This document shows positions 16,433 to 25,346 of a stretch of 64,000 nucleotides of DNA, piece after piece. The translations under genes were made by a program, and so were the position numbers. Under the pieces are notes generated by a model that ran no database searches, was not told the origin of the DNA, and was given only the letters and a program-made list of their open reading frames with translations. Within the stretch, counting starts at the first letter, position 1; each line of letters starts with the position of its first letter. Source of the DNA: JAEUPI01 sp046348365 (GTDB taxonomy: Bacteria > Pseudomonadota > Gammaproteobacteria > Burkholderiales > Burkholderiaceae_C); assembly GCA_046348365.1 (NCBI GenBank), contig JAXMEL010000007.1:1-64000 (forward strand), read 5' to 3'.

Positions 16433-18058
16433 CTACAGCGCCTCGCTGGCGAAGTCGGCGAGGCGCGAGCGCTCGCCGCGCGCCAGCGTCACATGGCCGG
16501 CATGCGGCCAGCCCTTGAAGCGGTCGACCGCGAAAGTCAGGCCCGAGCTGCCCTCGCTGAGGTAGGGCGTATCGATCTGCGCCAGGTTGCCGAGGCACAC
16601 GATCTTGGTGCCCGGCCCGGCGCGCGTGATCAGCGCCTTCATCTGCTTAGGCGTGAGGTTCTGCGCCTCGTCGATCAGCACGAACTTGTTCAGGAACGTG
16701 CGCCCGCGCATGAAATTCAGGCTCTTGATGCGGATCTTGCTGCGCACCAGGTCCTGCGTCGCCGCGCGGCCCCAGTCGCCGGCCGAGCCGTCGCCGCGCG
16801 CCAGCACCTCGAGGTTGTCGTCGAGCGCGCCCATCCACGGGCCCATCTTCTCTTCCTCGGTGCCGGGCAGGAAGCCGATGTCCTCGCCCAACGGCACCGT
16901 GACGCGGGTGACGATGATCTCGCTGTAGCGCCGGTCGTCGAGCACCTGGCTCAGGCCCGAGGCCAGCGTCATCAGCGTCTTGCCGGTGCCGGCCGTGCCG
17001 GTGAGGGTGATGAAGTCCACCTCGGGGTCCATCAGCAGGTTCAGCGCGAAGTTCTGTTCGCGGTTGCGCGCGGTGATGCCCCACACCGCGTTCTTCGTGT
17101 GGGTGTAGTCCTTCAGCGTCTTCAGCACCGCGGTCTTGCCGGTGATCTCGCTGACGCGCGCGTACAGCGGCGTGGCGCCCGGCGTTTCGAGGTACACGAA
17201 CTGGTTGATCAACAACGCCGGCACCAGCGGGCCGGCGATGCGGTAGTAGGTGTGGCCGCCCTGGCTCCAGCTTTCCATGGTCTTGCCATGGCGCTCCCAG
17301 AAGTCGGCCGGCAGCGGCAGCACGCCGGTGTAGAGCAGGTCGCCGTCGTCGAGCGTCCTGTCGTTGAAGTAGTCCTCGGCGGGCAGGCCCAGCGCGCGGG
17401 CCTTGACGCGCATGTTGATGTCCTTCGACACCAGCACCACGTCGCGCTCGGGCAGCTGCTTGCGCAGCGACTGCACCACGCCCAGGATCTGGTTGTCGGC
17501 CTTGCCCTGCGGCAGGCCGTCGGGCAGCTTCACGTCGAACAGTGTGGTCTGGAAGTACAGCTTGCCCAGCGCCTCGCGCTTGCCTGTCTTGGCGAGCGGA
17601 ATGCCGGCCTTCGGATCGAGCGTGGCGTCGCTGGCCAGCGCATCGAGCTCGCGGCTGGCCTGGCGCGCATTGCGCGCGACCTCGCTCATGCCCTTCTTGT
17701 GGTTGTCGAGTTCCTCCAGCGTCACCATCGGCAGGTAGACGTCGTGCTCGTCGAAGCGGAACAGGCTCATCGGGTCGTGCATCAACACGTTGGTGTCGAG
17801 CACGAACAGGCGTGCCGGCCCGGTGCCGCGCGGCGTGCGCACGCGCGGCGTGGCGGCCGGCGCCGGCGCCTGTTTCGGCGGCGCGACCTCGACGCGCGGC
17901 GCGGCCACGGCGGCCGTGGCATCGAACAGGTCCAGCGGCGCCTTGGCTTCGGCAGGCGCCTGGGCCGTGCGTTTCACGGCGCGACCGGCAGCCTGGATGT
18001 CGTAGTCGGTGGCGGCGAGCAGGGCGGCCTTGGCGGCCGGAGGTTTCGGCAGGGGCAT
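16433..18058 (-). CDS. PIN domain-PhoH ATPase fusion (PhoH2 type)
   Basis: 541-residue protein. After a ~80-residue Ala/Pro linker, a PIN nuclease domain (RLFVLDTNVLMHDP, VTLEELDNHKKG, VVLVSKDINMRVKA) supplies the acidic residues. The C-terminal half is the PhoH P-loop ATPase: Walker A TGTAGTGKTLM, Walker B FVLIDEAQNLTPKQMK, and CLGNLAQIDTPYL. This PIN-PhoH arrangement is known as PhoH2, reported as an RNA helicase/RNase. It is monocistronic, insulated upstream by the terminator at 18075-18106, and ends 27 bp from the convergent prpE stop. Confidence 0.93.
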   Translation of the reverse strand: MPLPKPPAAKAALLAATDYDIQAAGRAVKRTAQAPAEAKAPLDLFDATAAVAAPRVEVAPPKQAPAPAATPRVRTPRGTGPARLFVLDTNVLMHDPMSLFRFDEHDVYLPMVTLEELDNHKKGMSEVARNARQASRELDALASDATLDPKAGIPLAKTGKREALGKLYFQTTLFDVKLPDGLPQGKADNQILGVVQSLRKQLPERDVVLVSKDINMRVKARALGLPAEDYFNDRTLDDGDLLYTGVLPLPADFWERHGKTMESWSQGGHTYYRIAGPLVPALLINQFVYLETPGATPLYARVSEITGKTAVLKTLKDYTHTKNAVWGITARNREQNFALNLLMDPEVDFITLTGTAGTGKTLMTLASGLSQVLDDRRYSEIIVTRVTVPLGEDIGFLPGTEEEKMGPWMGALDDNLEVLARGDGSAGDWGRAATQDLVRSKIRIKSLNFMRGRTFLNKFVLIDEAQNLTPKQMKALITRAGPGTKIVCLGNLAQIDTPYLSEGSSGLTFAVDRFKGWPHAGHVTLARGERSRLADFASEAL

Positions 18059-18074
18059 GGGCGGGCAGCGTCAA

Positions 18075-18106
18075 CAAAAAAGCCGCACAGTCGTCTGTGC
18101 GGCTTT
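18075..18106 (-). terminator. Strong intrinsic terminator after bcp
   Basis: A perfect 12-bp stem AAAGCCGCACAG / CTGTGCGGCTTT with a TCGT loop (18079-18106). On the minus strand the stem is followed by a run of six T, the textbook layout. It ends transcription of bcp (stop at 18180) and separates it from phoH, whose start is only 17 bp further on. Confidence 0.93.
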
Positions 18107-18179
18107 CGAGGCAAGAGTGAAACGCGCGTGGCGACTCACGGGCATGCGAGGCATTATGCCGGACGGGCCTTGATCGCCA

Positions 18180-18656
18180 TCAGCCCGATTTCTTCAACTC
18201 CTTCACGGCCTTGAGCACCTCGTCGACATGGCCCGCGACCTTGATGCCGCGCCATTCGGCGCGCAGCACGCCCTTGGCGTCGATGAGGAAGGTGCTGCGC
18301 TCGATGCCCTTGACCTTCTTGCCGTACATGATCTTGTTCTTGACCACGCCGAACATGTGGCACAGCTTCTCTTCGGTGTCGGCGATGAGGTCGAACGGCA
18401 ACTCGAGGTTCTGGCGGAACTTCTCGTGCGACGCCATGTTGTCGCGCGACACGCCGAACACCACCGCGCCGGCCTTGAGGAAGTCCTTGTGGCGGTCGCG
18501 GAACTGCATCGCCTCGGTGGTGCAACCGGGCGTGTGGTCTTTCGGGTAGAAGTACAGCACCACCGTCTTGCCCTCGAAGGCCTGGGGCGTGAACTTCACG
18601 CCGCTGGTGGCGGCAGCTTCGAAATCGGGCAGCGGTTTGTTCAGCACGGGCGTCAT
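18180..18656 (-). CDS. bcp: Peroxiredoxin of the Bcp/PrxQ family
   Basis: 158-residue thiol peroxidase that reduces peroxides with thioredoxin-type donors. The peroxidatic Cys45 is in DHTPGCTTEA. At position 50, where 2-Cys Bcp enzymes have their resolving cysteine, there is Met (TTEAM), so it should act by a 1-Cys mechanism or use the later Cys in KLCHMFGV. Other family features: YFYPKD, GVSRDNMASHEKFR, STFLIDAKGVLR. Length matches the family. It is followed by the strong terminator at 18075-18106. Confidence 0.95.
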   Translation of the reverse strand: MTPVLNKPLPDFEAAATSGVKFTPQAFEGKTVVLYFYPKDHTPGCTTEAMQFRDRHKDFLKAGAVVFGVSRDNMASHEKFRQNLELPFDLIADTEEKLCHMFGVVKNKIMYGKKVKGIERSTFLIDAKGVLRAEWRGIKVAGHVDEVLKAVKELKKSG

Positions 18657-18779
18657 GACGGCGGCGTTGTATTTGGTGTGCGTGCCCGGTCCGGCACAAC
18701 TGATGAATTATAAAGTTTTGCCGCACGCGCCCCGCCCGCAGGGTCGGCGCAGCGGCTGAGCGCTGCTGCCCCGGCGCCG

Positions 18780-19163
18780 TCAACCACCGGCCGCGCCGAG
18801 CAGCAGCGCCGCGACGACCGAGCGGCCTTCGCTGGCCAGCACGTTGAAGGTGCGACACGCTGCGGCACTGTCCATCGTCTCCACGCCGATGCGCGCGCCG
18901 ATCAGCCCGCGCAGCAGCGCCGGCGCCGGAAAGCGCAGCCGCGCACCGCTGCCGAAGATCACCAGCTCCGGCTTCAGCGCCGCGAGCTCGTCGAAGTGCT
19001 CGACCGCCAGGCTGTCGAACCCGGCGACGCGCCAGGCCCGCACCTCGCCCGTCCACGGCACGACCACCGGGCCTGCATGCTGCCGCGCGCCGACCCAGAT
19101 GCCGGCGCTGTCGTGGCGCGTGATGGCATTCGTGCCATCGAGGGATTCGGGCTGGAACTTCAT
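18780..19163 (-). CDS. Mth938-like domain protein (DUF498)
   Basis: 127-residue protein beginning MKFQPES with the family's PELVIFGSGARLRFP and VETMDSAAACRTFNVLASEGRSV. Members of this fold are small, often found as single-domain proteins in proteobacteria, and the human NDUFAF3 complex I assembly factor belongs to it; the bacterial role is not settled. The start at 19163 matches the family N-terminus. It lies 123 bp upstream of bcp on the same strand and is divergent from alaA. Confidence 0.88.
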   Translation of the reverse strand: MKFQPESLDGTNAITRHDSAGIWVGARQHAGPVVVPWTGEVRAWRVAGFDSLAVEHFDELAALKPELVIFGSGARLRFPAPALLRGLIGARIGVETMDSAAACRTFNVLASEGRSVVAALLLGAAGG

Positions 19164-19297
19164 GCCGGCGTTGCCCCGGCGCACGCTCCCACGCAGCGCC
19201 GGAGCGTGCAGCCTCCTATGGTTAAATTATAGATTTTGCGGCGCAGCATGCGACCGCCGACCGACCCCTCTTTCCCGCAGGCCCAGGAGCGCGCGCC

Positions 19298-20524
19298 GTG
19301 AAGCCGATCGCCAAGTCCAGCAAGCTCGCGAACGTGGCCTACGACATCCGCGGCCCCGTGCTCGACAAGGCGCGGCAGATGGAGGAGGAAGGCCAGAAGA
19401 TCATCAAGCTGAACATCGGCAACCTCGCCGTGTTCGGCCTCGAGCCGCCCGACGAGATCGTGCAGGACATGATCCGCAACCTGCCGGCGAGCGCGGGCTA
19501 CACCGACAGCAAGGGCCTGTTCGCGCCGCGCAGGGCGGTGGTGCACTACACGCAGGAAAAGGGCGTCGCCGGCGTCACGGTCGACGACGTGTACCTCGGC
19601 AACGGTGCGTCCGAGCTGATCGCCTTCAGCCTCAACGCGCTGCTCGACGACGGCGACGAAGTGCTGGTGCCGGCGCCCGACTATCCGCTGTGGACGGCGG
19701 TGGTGGGCCTCTCCGGCGGCAAGCCCTTGCACTACCTGTGCGACGAGGCCGGCGGCTGGCTGCCCGACCTCGACGACCTGAAGCGCCGGATCACGCCACG
19801 CACCAAGGCGATGGTGGTGATCAACCCCAACAACCCCACCGGCGCGCTGTACCCGGTGGAGCTGCTGCGCGAGCTGGTGGAGATCGCGCGCGTGAACCAG
19901 CTGATCGTCTTCGCCGACGAGATCTACGACAAGACGCTCTACGACGGCAACACGCACACCAGCATCTCGTCGCTGGCCGACGACGTGCTGTTCGTGACCT
20001 TCAACGGCCTGTCGAAGAACTACCGCTCGTGCGGCTACCGCGCCGGCTGGATGGTGGTGTCGGGCAACAAGCGCGACGCGCGCGACTACATCGAAGGCCT
20101 CAACATGCTGGCCTCGCTGCGCCTGTGCTCCAACACGCCGGGCCAGCTGGCGATCCAGACCGCGCTCGGCGGCTACCAGAGCATCAAGGACCTGGTCGCC
20201 CCCGGCGGGCGGCTGTGCAAGCAGCGCGACCTGGCCTACGAGCTGCTGACGCGGATCCCGGGCGTCAGCGTGGTCAAGCCCAAGGCGGCGCTGTACATGT
20301 TCCCGCGGCTGGACCCGAAGCTCTACCCGATCACCGACGACCAGCAGTTCGCCTACGACCTGCTGGCGGAAGAGAAGGTGCTGATCGTGCAGGGCACGGG
20401 CTTCAACTGGCCGCAGCCGGACCACTTTCGCATCGTGTTCCTGCCCAATGTCGACGACCTCACCGAGGCCATCGGCCGCATCGACCGCTTCCTCGGTCAG
20501 CTGCGCAAACGCCATTCCCGTTGA
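19298..20524 (+). CDS. alaA: Alanine/aspartate-type class I aminotransferase (AlaA-like)
   Basis: 408-residue PLP enzyme. Landmarks: KLNIGNLAVFGLEPP, YTDSKGLFAPRRAVVHY, GNGASELIAFSLNALLDDGD, NPNNPTGALYP, ADEIYDKTLYDG, and the PLP lysine in GLSKNYRSCGYRAGWM. This is the AlaA group that makes alanine from pyruvate with glutamate. The start is GTG at 19298; no ATG is near. It precedes hom and thrC with a 19-bp gap, a frequent betaproteobacterial arrangement, so all three may form one amino-acid synthesis operon. Confidence 0.93.
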   Translation: MKPIAKSSKLANVAYDIRGPVLDKARQMEEEGQKIIKLNIGNLAVFGLEPPDEIVQDMIRNLPASAGYTDSKGLFAPRRAVVHYTQEKGVAGVTVDDVYLGNGASELIAFSLNALLDDGDEVLVPAPDYPLWTAVVGLSGGKPLHYLCDEAGGWLPDLDDLKRRITPRTKAMVVINPNNPTGALYPVELLRELVEIARVNQLIVFADEIYDKTLYDGNTHTSISSLADDVLFVTFNGLSKNYRSCGYRAGWMVVSGNKRDARDYIEGLNMLASLRLCSNTPGQLAIQTALGGYQSIKDLVAPGGRLCKQRDLAYELLTRIPGVSVVKPKAALYMFPRLDPKLYPITDDQQFAYDLLAEEKVLIVQGTGFNWPQPDHFRIVFLPNVDDLTEAIGRIDRFLGQLRKRHSR

Positions 20525-20543
20525 GATCGAGGCGCGCATCACC

Positions 20544-21854
20544 ATGAGAGCCATCCAAGTCGGCCTGCTCGGCATCGGCACCGTCGGCAGCGGCACCTTC
20601 AAGGTGCTGCAGCGCAACCAGGAGGAGATCCGCCGCCGCGCCGGCCGCGGCATCGAGATCTCGGTGGTGGCCGATCTCGACCTGGCACGTGCGCGTTCGA
20701 TCGTCGGCGACAAGGTGCGCGTGGTGAACGACGCGCGCCAGGTGATTGCCGACCCGGCGATCGACATCGTGATCGAGCTGATCGGCGGCTACGGCGTCGC
20801 GCGCGAGCTGGTGCTCGAGGCCATCGCCGCCGGCAAGCACGTGGTCACCGCCAACAAGGCGCTGCTCGCGGTGCACGGCAACGAGATCTTCGCCGCCGCG
20901 CACCGCAAGGGCGTGATCGTCGCGTTCGAGGCCGCGGTGGCCGGCGGCATCCCGATCATCAAGGCGCTGCGCGAAGGGCTCACCGCCAATCGCATCGAGT
21001 GGGTGGCCGGCATCATCAACGGCACCACCAACTTCATCTTGAGCGAGATGCGCGACAAGGGGCTCGACTTCCAGACCGTGCTCAAGGAAGCGCAGCGCCT
21101 GGGCTATGCCGAGGCCGACCCGACCTTCGACATCGAGGGCATCGACGCCGCGCACAAGGCGACCATCATGTGCGCCATCGCCTTCGGCGTGCCGATGCAG
21201 TTCGAGCGCGCGCACGTCGAAGGCATCACCGCGCTGCAGGCCACCGACATCCGCTACGCCGAGCAACTCGGCTACCGCATCAAGCTGCTGGGCATCACCA
21301 AGCGCACGCCGCAGGGGCTCGAGCTGCGCGTGCACCCGACGCTGGTGCCCGCCAAGCGGCTGATCGCCAACGTGGAGGGCGCGATGAATGCCGTGGTGGT
21401 GCAAGGCGATGCCGTGGGCACGACGCTGTACTACGGCAAAGGCGCCGGCTCCGAACCCACCGCCTCGGCCGTGGTGGCCGACCTGGTGGACATCACGCGG
21501 CTGCACACCGCCGACCCCGACCACCGCGTGCCGCATCTGGCGTTCCAGCCCGACGCGCTCGCCGACACGCCGATCCTGCCGGTCGAGCAGGTGGTGACCT
21601 CGTTCTACCTGCGCCTGCGCGTGGCCGACCAGACCGGCGTGCTGTCGCGCATCACCACCATCCTGGCCGAGCACGACATCTCGATCGACGCCGTTCTGCA
21701 GCGCGAATCGGCCGAGGGCGAGCGCCAGACCGACCTCATCATCCTGACCCACGACACGCGCGAAGGCAGCATGAACCAGGCGCTGGAACGCATGCAGGCG
21801 CTGCCGACCGTGCTCGGGCCGATCGTGCGCATCCGCAAGGAAGAGCTGAACTGA
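20544..21854 (+). CDS. hom: Homoserine dehydrogenase
   Basis: 436-residue enzyme reducing aspartate semialdehyde to homoserine. The N-terminal NAD(P) site is VGLLGIGTVGSGTF, the middle part shows VTANKALLAVHG, FEAAVAGGIPIIK, GIINGTTNFILSEM and AEADPTFDIEGIDAAHK, and a C-terminal ACT domain (YLRLRVADQTGVLSRIT) allows feedback control, probably by threonine. The stop overlaps the thrC ATG by one base, so the pair is translationally coupled. Confidence 0.97.
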   Translation: MRAIQVGLLGIGTVGSGTFKVLQRNQEEIRRRAGRGIEISVVADLDLARARSIVGDKVRVVNDARQVIADPAIDIVIELIGGYGVARELVLEAIAAGKHVVTANKALLAVHGNEIFAAAHRKGVIVAFEAAVAGGIPIIKALREGLTANRIEWVAGIINGTTNFILSEMRDKGLDFQTVLKEAQRLGYAEADPTFDIEGIDAAHKATIMCAIAFGVPMQFERAHVEGITALQATDIRYAEQLGYRIKLLGITKRTPQGLELRVHPTLVPAKRLIANVEGAMNAVVVQGDAVGTTLYYGKGAGSEPTASAVVADLVDITRLHTADPDHRVPHLAFQPDALADTPILPVEQVVTSFYLRLRVADQTGVLSRITTILAEHDISIDAVLQRESAEGERQTDLIILTHDTREGSMNQALERMQALPTVLGPIVRIRKEELN

Positions 21855-23266
21855 TGCGCTACCTCAGCACGCGCGGCGACCCGGCGCGAGCGCGCTTCTG
21901 CGAGATCCTGCTCGAGGGCCTGGCGCCCGACGGTGGCCTGTACCTGCCCGAGCGCTACCCGCAGGTCGACGCGGCCACGCTCGCGCGCTGGCGCGGCCTG
22001 CGCTACGCGGAGCTGGCCTTCGAGATCCTGTCGCTGTACATCGACGACATTCCCGCGCCGGACCTGCGGCGCCTGTGCGAGCAGACCTACACGCGCGAGC
22101 GCTTCGGCAGCGAAGCCATCGTGCCGTTGCGCGCGCTCGAGCCGGGCCTGTGGATCGAAGCGCTCTCGAACGGGCCCACGCTCGCCTTCAAGGACATGGC
22201 GATGCAGCTGCTGGGCGCGCTGTTCGAGTACGAGCTGGCGCGCCGCGGCGAGCGGCTCAACATCCTCGGCGCCACCTCGGGCGACACCGGCAGTGCCGCC
22301 GAATACGCCATGCGCGGCAAGGCCGGCGTGCAGGTCTTCATGCTGTCGCCGCACGGGCGCATGAGCCCGTTCCAGCAGGCGCAGATGTACAGCCTGCCCG
22401 ACGCCAACATCCACAACATCGCGATCGAGGGCGTGTTCGACGACTGCCAGGACATCGTCAAGGCCGTCAGCGCCGACCTCGCGTTCAAGCGCCGGCACCG
22501 CATCGGCAGCGTCAACTCGATCAACTGGGCGCGGCTGCTGGCGCAGGTGGTGTACTACTTCGCCGGCTGGTTCCAGGCCACGTCGAAGAATGACGAACGC
22601 GTCAGCTTCGCGGTGCCGTCGGGCAATTTCGGCAATGTGTGCGCCGGCCACATCGCGCGCATGATGGGCCTGCCGATCGAGCGCCTGATCGTGGCCACCA
22701 ACGAGAACGACGTGCTCGACGAGTTCTTCCGCAGCGGCCGCTACCGCGTGCGCGCGGCCGCCGAGACGCACGAGACCTCGAGCCCGTCGATGGACATCAG
22801 CAAGGCCTCGAACTTCGAGCGCTTCGTGTTCGACCTGCTCGGCCGCGACGCCGCGCGCACGCGCGAGCTGTTCGGCACGGCGATCGCGCGCGACGGCGGT
22901 TTCGCGCTCGACGCCGGCACGCATGCGCGCAGCCGCGAGTTCGGCTTCGTCTCGGGCCGCAGCACGCATGCTGACCGCCTGGCGACGATCCGCGACACGC
23001 AGCAGCGCTTCGCCAGCCTGATCGACCCGCACACCGCCGACGGCCTGAAGGTGGCGCGCGATCTGCGCCGCCCCGGCGAACGCGTGATCGTGCTCGAGAC
23101 GGCGCTGCCGGTGAAGTTCTCGGCCACCATCGTCGAGGCGCTGGGCCGCGAGCCCGATCGCCCGGCCGCGCTGGCCGGCATCGAGCAGCTGCCGCGCCGC
23201 TGCGAGGTGCTGCCGCCCGATGCGGCGCGCGTGAAGGCGCTGATCGCCGCGCGCGACGCTGGCTGA
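21854..23266 (+). CDS. thrC: Threonine synthase
   Basis: 470-residue PLP enzyme converting O-phosphohomoserine to threonine. The N-terminal MRYLSTRGD, the PLP lysine in NGPTLAFKDMAMQLLG, the SGDTGSAAEYAM phosphate loop, and VPSGNFGNVCAGH are all present, as is the C-terminal ETALPVKFSATI, the pattern of the long gammaproteobacterial/betaproteobacterial form. It starts inside the hom stop (TGATG) and is followed by mobB after 16 bp. Confidence 0.97.
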   Translation: MRYLSTRGDPARARFCEILLEGLAPDGGLYLPERYPQVDAATLARWRGLRYAELAFEILSLYIDDIPAPDLRRLCEQTYTRERFGSEAIVPLRALEPGLWIEALSNGPTLAFKDMAMQLLGALFEYELARRGERLNILGATSGDTGSAAEYAMRGKAGVQVFMLSPHGRMSPFQQAQMYSLPDANIHNIAIEGVFDDCQDIVKAVSADLAFKRRHRIGSVNSINWARLLAQVVYYFAGWFQATSKNDERVSFAVPSGNFGNVCAGHIARMMGLPIERLIVATNENDVLDEFFRSGRYRVRAAAETHETSSPSMDISKASNFERFVFDLLGRDAARTRELFGTAIARDGGFALDAGTHARSREFGFVSGRSTHADRLATIRDTQQRFASLIDPHTADGLKVARDLRRPGERVIVLETALPVKFSATIVEALGREPDRPAALAGIEQLPRRCEVLPPDAARVKALIAARDAG

Positions 23267-23282
23267 TCGCGCCGGGCAGGCG

Positions 23283-23804
23283 ATGAAGATCGTCGGTTTC
23301 TGCGGGCCGTCGGGCTCGGGCAAGACCACGCTGATCGAGCGGCTGCTGCCGCTGCTGCGCGCCGACGGCGCGCGGGTCTCGGTGATCAAGCACGCGCACC
23401 ACGGCTTCGACATCGACCGGCCGGGCAAGGACAGCTACCGCCATCGGCAGGCGGGCGCTTTCGAGGTGCTGCTGGCCTCGAGCCAGCGTCTGGCCAAGCT
23501 GCGCGAATACGATGTGGCCGGCATGCCCACGGTGCATCAGCTGGTGGCCGAGCTGCACGACTGCGACTGGGTGGTGGTGGAGGGCTTCAAGCACGCCGAC
23601 ATCCCGAAGATCGAGCTGGTCGGTCCCGCGCATCGCATGCCGCCGCTGTATCCCGTCGATCCGTTCGTGGTCGCGCTGGTGAGCGATCGGCCCGACGCGC
23701 TGCCCGAGCCCACGCAGCGTCCGGTCTTCGGCCGCAACGATGTCGACGCCTTGGCACAATTCCTGGTCGAACACGCGCAGCGACATGAGTACCGAGCGAG
23801 CTAG
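23283..23804 (+). CDS. mobB: Molybdopterin-guanine dinucleotide biosynthesis adapter MobB
   Basis: 173-residue P-loop protein. Walker A is CGPSGSGKTTLIERLL at the N-terminus; KHAHHGFDIDRPGKDSYRHR and VVVEGFKHADIPKIEL are MobB landmarks. MobB helps MobA form the guanine dinucleotide cofactor. Its 3' end overlaps the moeA start by 20 bases, and it follows thrC closely, so the molybdenum genes may share the amino-acid operon transcript. Confidence 0.95.
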   Translation: MKIVGFCGPSGSGKTTLIERLLPLLRADGARVSVIKHAHHGFDIDRPGKDSYRHRQAGAFEVLLASSQRLAKLREYDVAGMPTVHQLVAELHDCDWVVVEGFKHADIPKIELVGPAHRMPPLYPVDPFVVALVSDRPDALPEPTQRPVFGRNDVDALAQFLVEHAQRHEYRAS

Positions 23805-25059
23805 CACACCGCCACCGCGGGCGCCGATGATCAGCCTCGACGAGGCCCAGCAGCGGCTGGTGCAGGCTGCCCTGGCGCAGCGCATCACCGAGGTCGAGAC
23901 GGTGCCGACGGCCGAGGCCTTCGGCCGCGTGCTGGCCGCCGATGTGCTGTCGGGCCTCGACGTGCCGCCGGCCGACAACAGCTCGATGGACGGCTACGCC
24001 GTGCGCCTGGCCGACCTCGGCGACAGCGGCGGCGAGCTGGCCGTGGCGCAGCGCATTCCCGCCGGCACGGTGGGCCGCGCGCTGGAGCCGGGCACGGCAG
24101 CGCGCATCTTCACCGGCGCGCAGGTGCCGCCGGGTGCCGACGCGATCGTGATGCAGGAGCAGTGCGAGGCCATTGCCGGCGCCGACGGCGGCCTCGGCCG
24201 CGTGCGCATTCACAAAAGGCCCGCCCCGGGCGAGTGGATCCGTCGTCGCGGTGAAGACGTGCAGCACGGTGACGTGGTGCTGAAGGCCGGTGTGCGGCTG
24301 TCGGCGCAGGCGATGGGGCTGGCTGCCTCGGTGGGCGCGGCGCGGCTGCAGGTGCGCCGCCGGCCGCAGGTGGCGCTGTTTTCCACCGGCGACGAACTGG
24401 CCATGCCCGGCGAGGCGCTGAAGCCCGGCGCGATCTACAACTCCAACCGCTTCACGCTGCGCGGGCTGCTGCAGGCCACCGGCTGCGACATCGTAGACCT
24501 CGGCATCGTCGTCGACCGGCTCGACGCCACGCGCGACGCGCTGCGCCGGGCTGCGAGCCAGGCCGACCTGGTGATCACCAGCGGCGGCGTGTCGGTCGGC
24601 GAGGAGGATCACCTGAAGCCCGCGGTCCAGGCCGAGGGCCGGCTCGACCTGTGGCAGGTGGCGATCAAGCCCGGCAAGCCGCTGGCGTTCGGTGCGCTGC
24701 GCAAGCCGGCGGGCGGCGAGGCGCTCTTCGTCGGGCTGCCGGGCAACCCGGTGTCGGCGGCGATCACCTTCATGGTCGCCGTGGTGCCGCTGCTGCGGGC
24801 GTTGAACGGCGAGGCGGCCCATGTGCCGCGCGCAATCGCCATGCGCGCCGGCTTCGACTGGCCGCGGCCCGACAAGCGCCGCGAGTTCCTGCGCGTGCGC
24901 ATCGACGCCGACGGCACGCTGGCGCTGTTCCCCAACCAGAGCTCCGGCGTGCTGACCTCGGTGGTGTGGGCCGACGGCGTGGTCGACAACCCGCCGGGCC
25001 AGGCGATCGCCAAGGGCGACACGGTGCGCTTCCTGCCTTTCGCGGCGCTGCTGGCATGA
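23785..25059 (+). CDS. moeA: Molybdopterin molybdenumtransferase MoeA
   Basis: 424-residue enzyme inserting molybdenum into adenylylated molybdopterin. Visible motifs: VPPADNSSMDGYAVR, AARIFTGAQVPPGADAIVMQE, RRRGEDV, FSTGDELAMPG, YNSNRF, TSGGVSVGEEDHLKP, AIKPGKPLAFGAL and GLPGNPVSA. The start at 23785 (MSTERAST) overlaps mobB by 20 bases; MISLDEAQ at residue 16 is another possible start. The stop overlaps the moaD ATG. Confidence 0.96.
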   Translation: MSTERASTPPPRAPMISLDEAQQRLVQAALAQRITEVETVPTAEAFGRVLAADVLSGLDVPPADNSSMDGYAVRLADLGDSGGELAVAQRIPAGTVGRALEPGTAARIFTGAQVPPGADAIVMQEQCEAIAGADGGLGRVRIHKRPAPGEWIRRRGEDVQHGDVVLKAGVRLSAQAMGLAASVGAARLQVRRRPQVALFSTGDELAMPGEALKPGAIYNSNRFTLRGLLQATGCDIVDLGIVVDRLDATRDALRRAASQADLVITSGGVSVGEEDHLKPAVQAEGRLDLWQVAIKPGKPLAFGALRKPAGGEALFVGLPGNPVSAAITFMVAVVPLLRALNGEAAHVPRAIAMRAGFDWPRPDKRREFLRVRIDADGTLALFPNQSSGVLTSVVWADGVVDNPPGQAIAKGDTVRFLPFAALLA

Positions 25060-25319
25060 ACGCACCGCTGACGGTGCGGGTGCGCTACTTCGCCGCGCTG
25101 CGCGAAGCGCTCGGTGCCGACGAACGCGTGCAGCTGCCCGCCGGCAGCACGCTCGCCGCGCTGCGCGACGCGCTGATCGGCCGCGGCGGCGAGCATGCGC
25201 GGCTGCTGGCGCGCGGCCGCGCCGTGCGCTGCGCGCTCGATCAGGCGATGGCCGATGAATCGGCCGCGTTGCACGACGGTGCCGAAGTGGCGTTCTTTCC
25301 GCCGGTCACCGGCGGTTGA
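25056..25319 (+). CDS. moaD: Molybdopterin synthase small subunit MoaD
   Basis: 87-residue ubiquitin-like sulfur carrier: VRVRYFAALREALG at the start, EVAFFPPVTGG at the end. The terminal Gly-Gly is the residue pair that carries thiocarboxylate and inserts into MoaE. The ATG overlaps the moeA stop by four bases. The usual next gene, moaE, lies 724 bp on, because an opposing lipoprotein gene is placed between. Confidence 0.95.
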   Translation: MNAPLTVRVRYFAALREALGADERVQLPAGSTLAALRDALIGRGGEHARLLARGRAVRCALDQAMADESAALHDGAEVAFFPPVTGG

Positions 25320-25346
25320 CGGTTCGCGCAGCGGCGGGCGTGGGCC

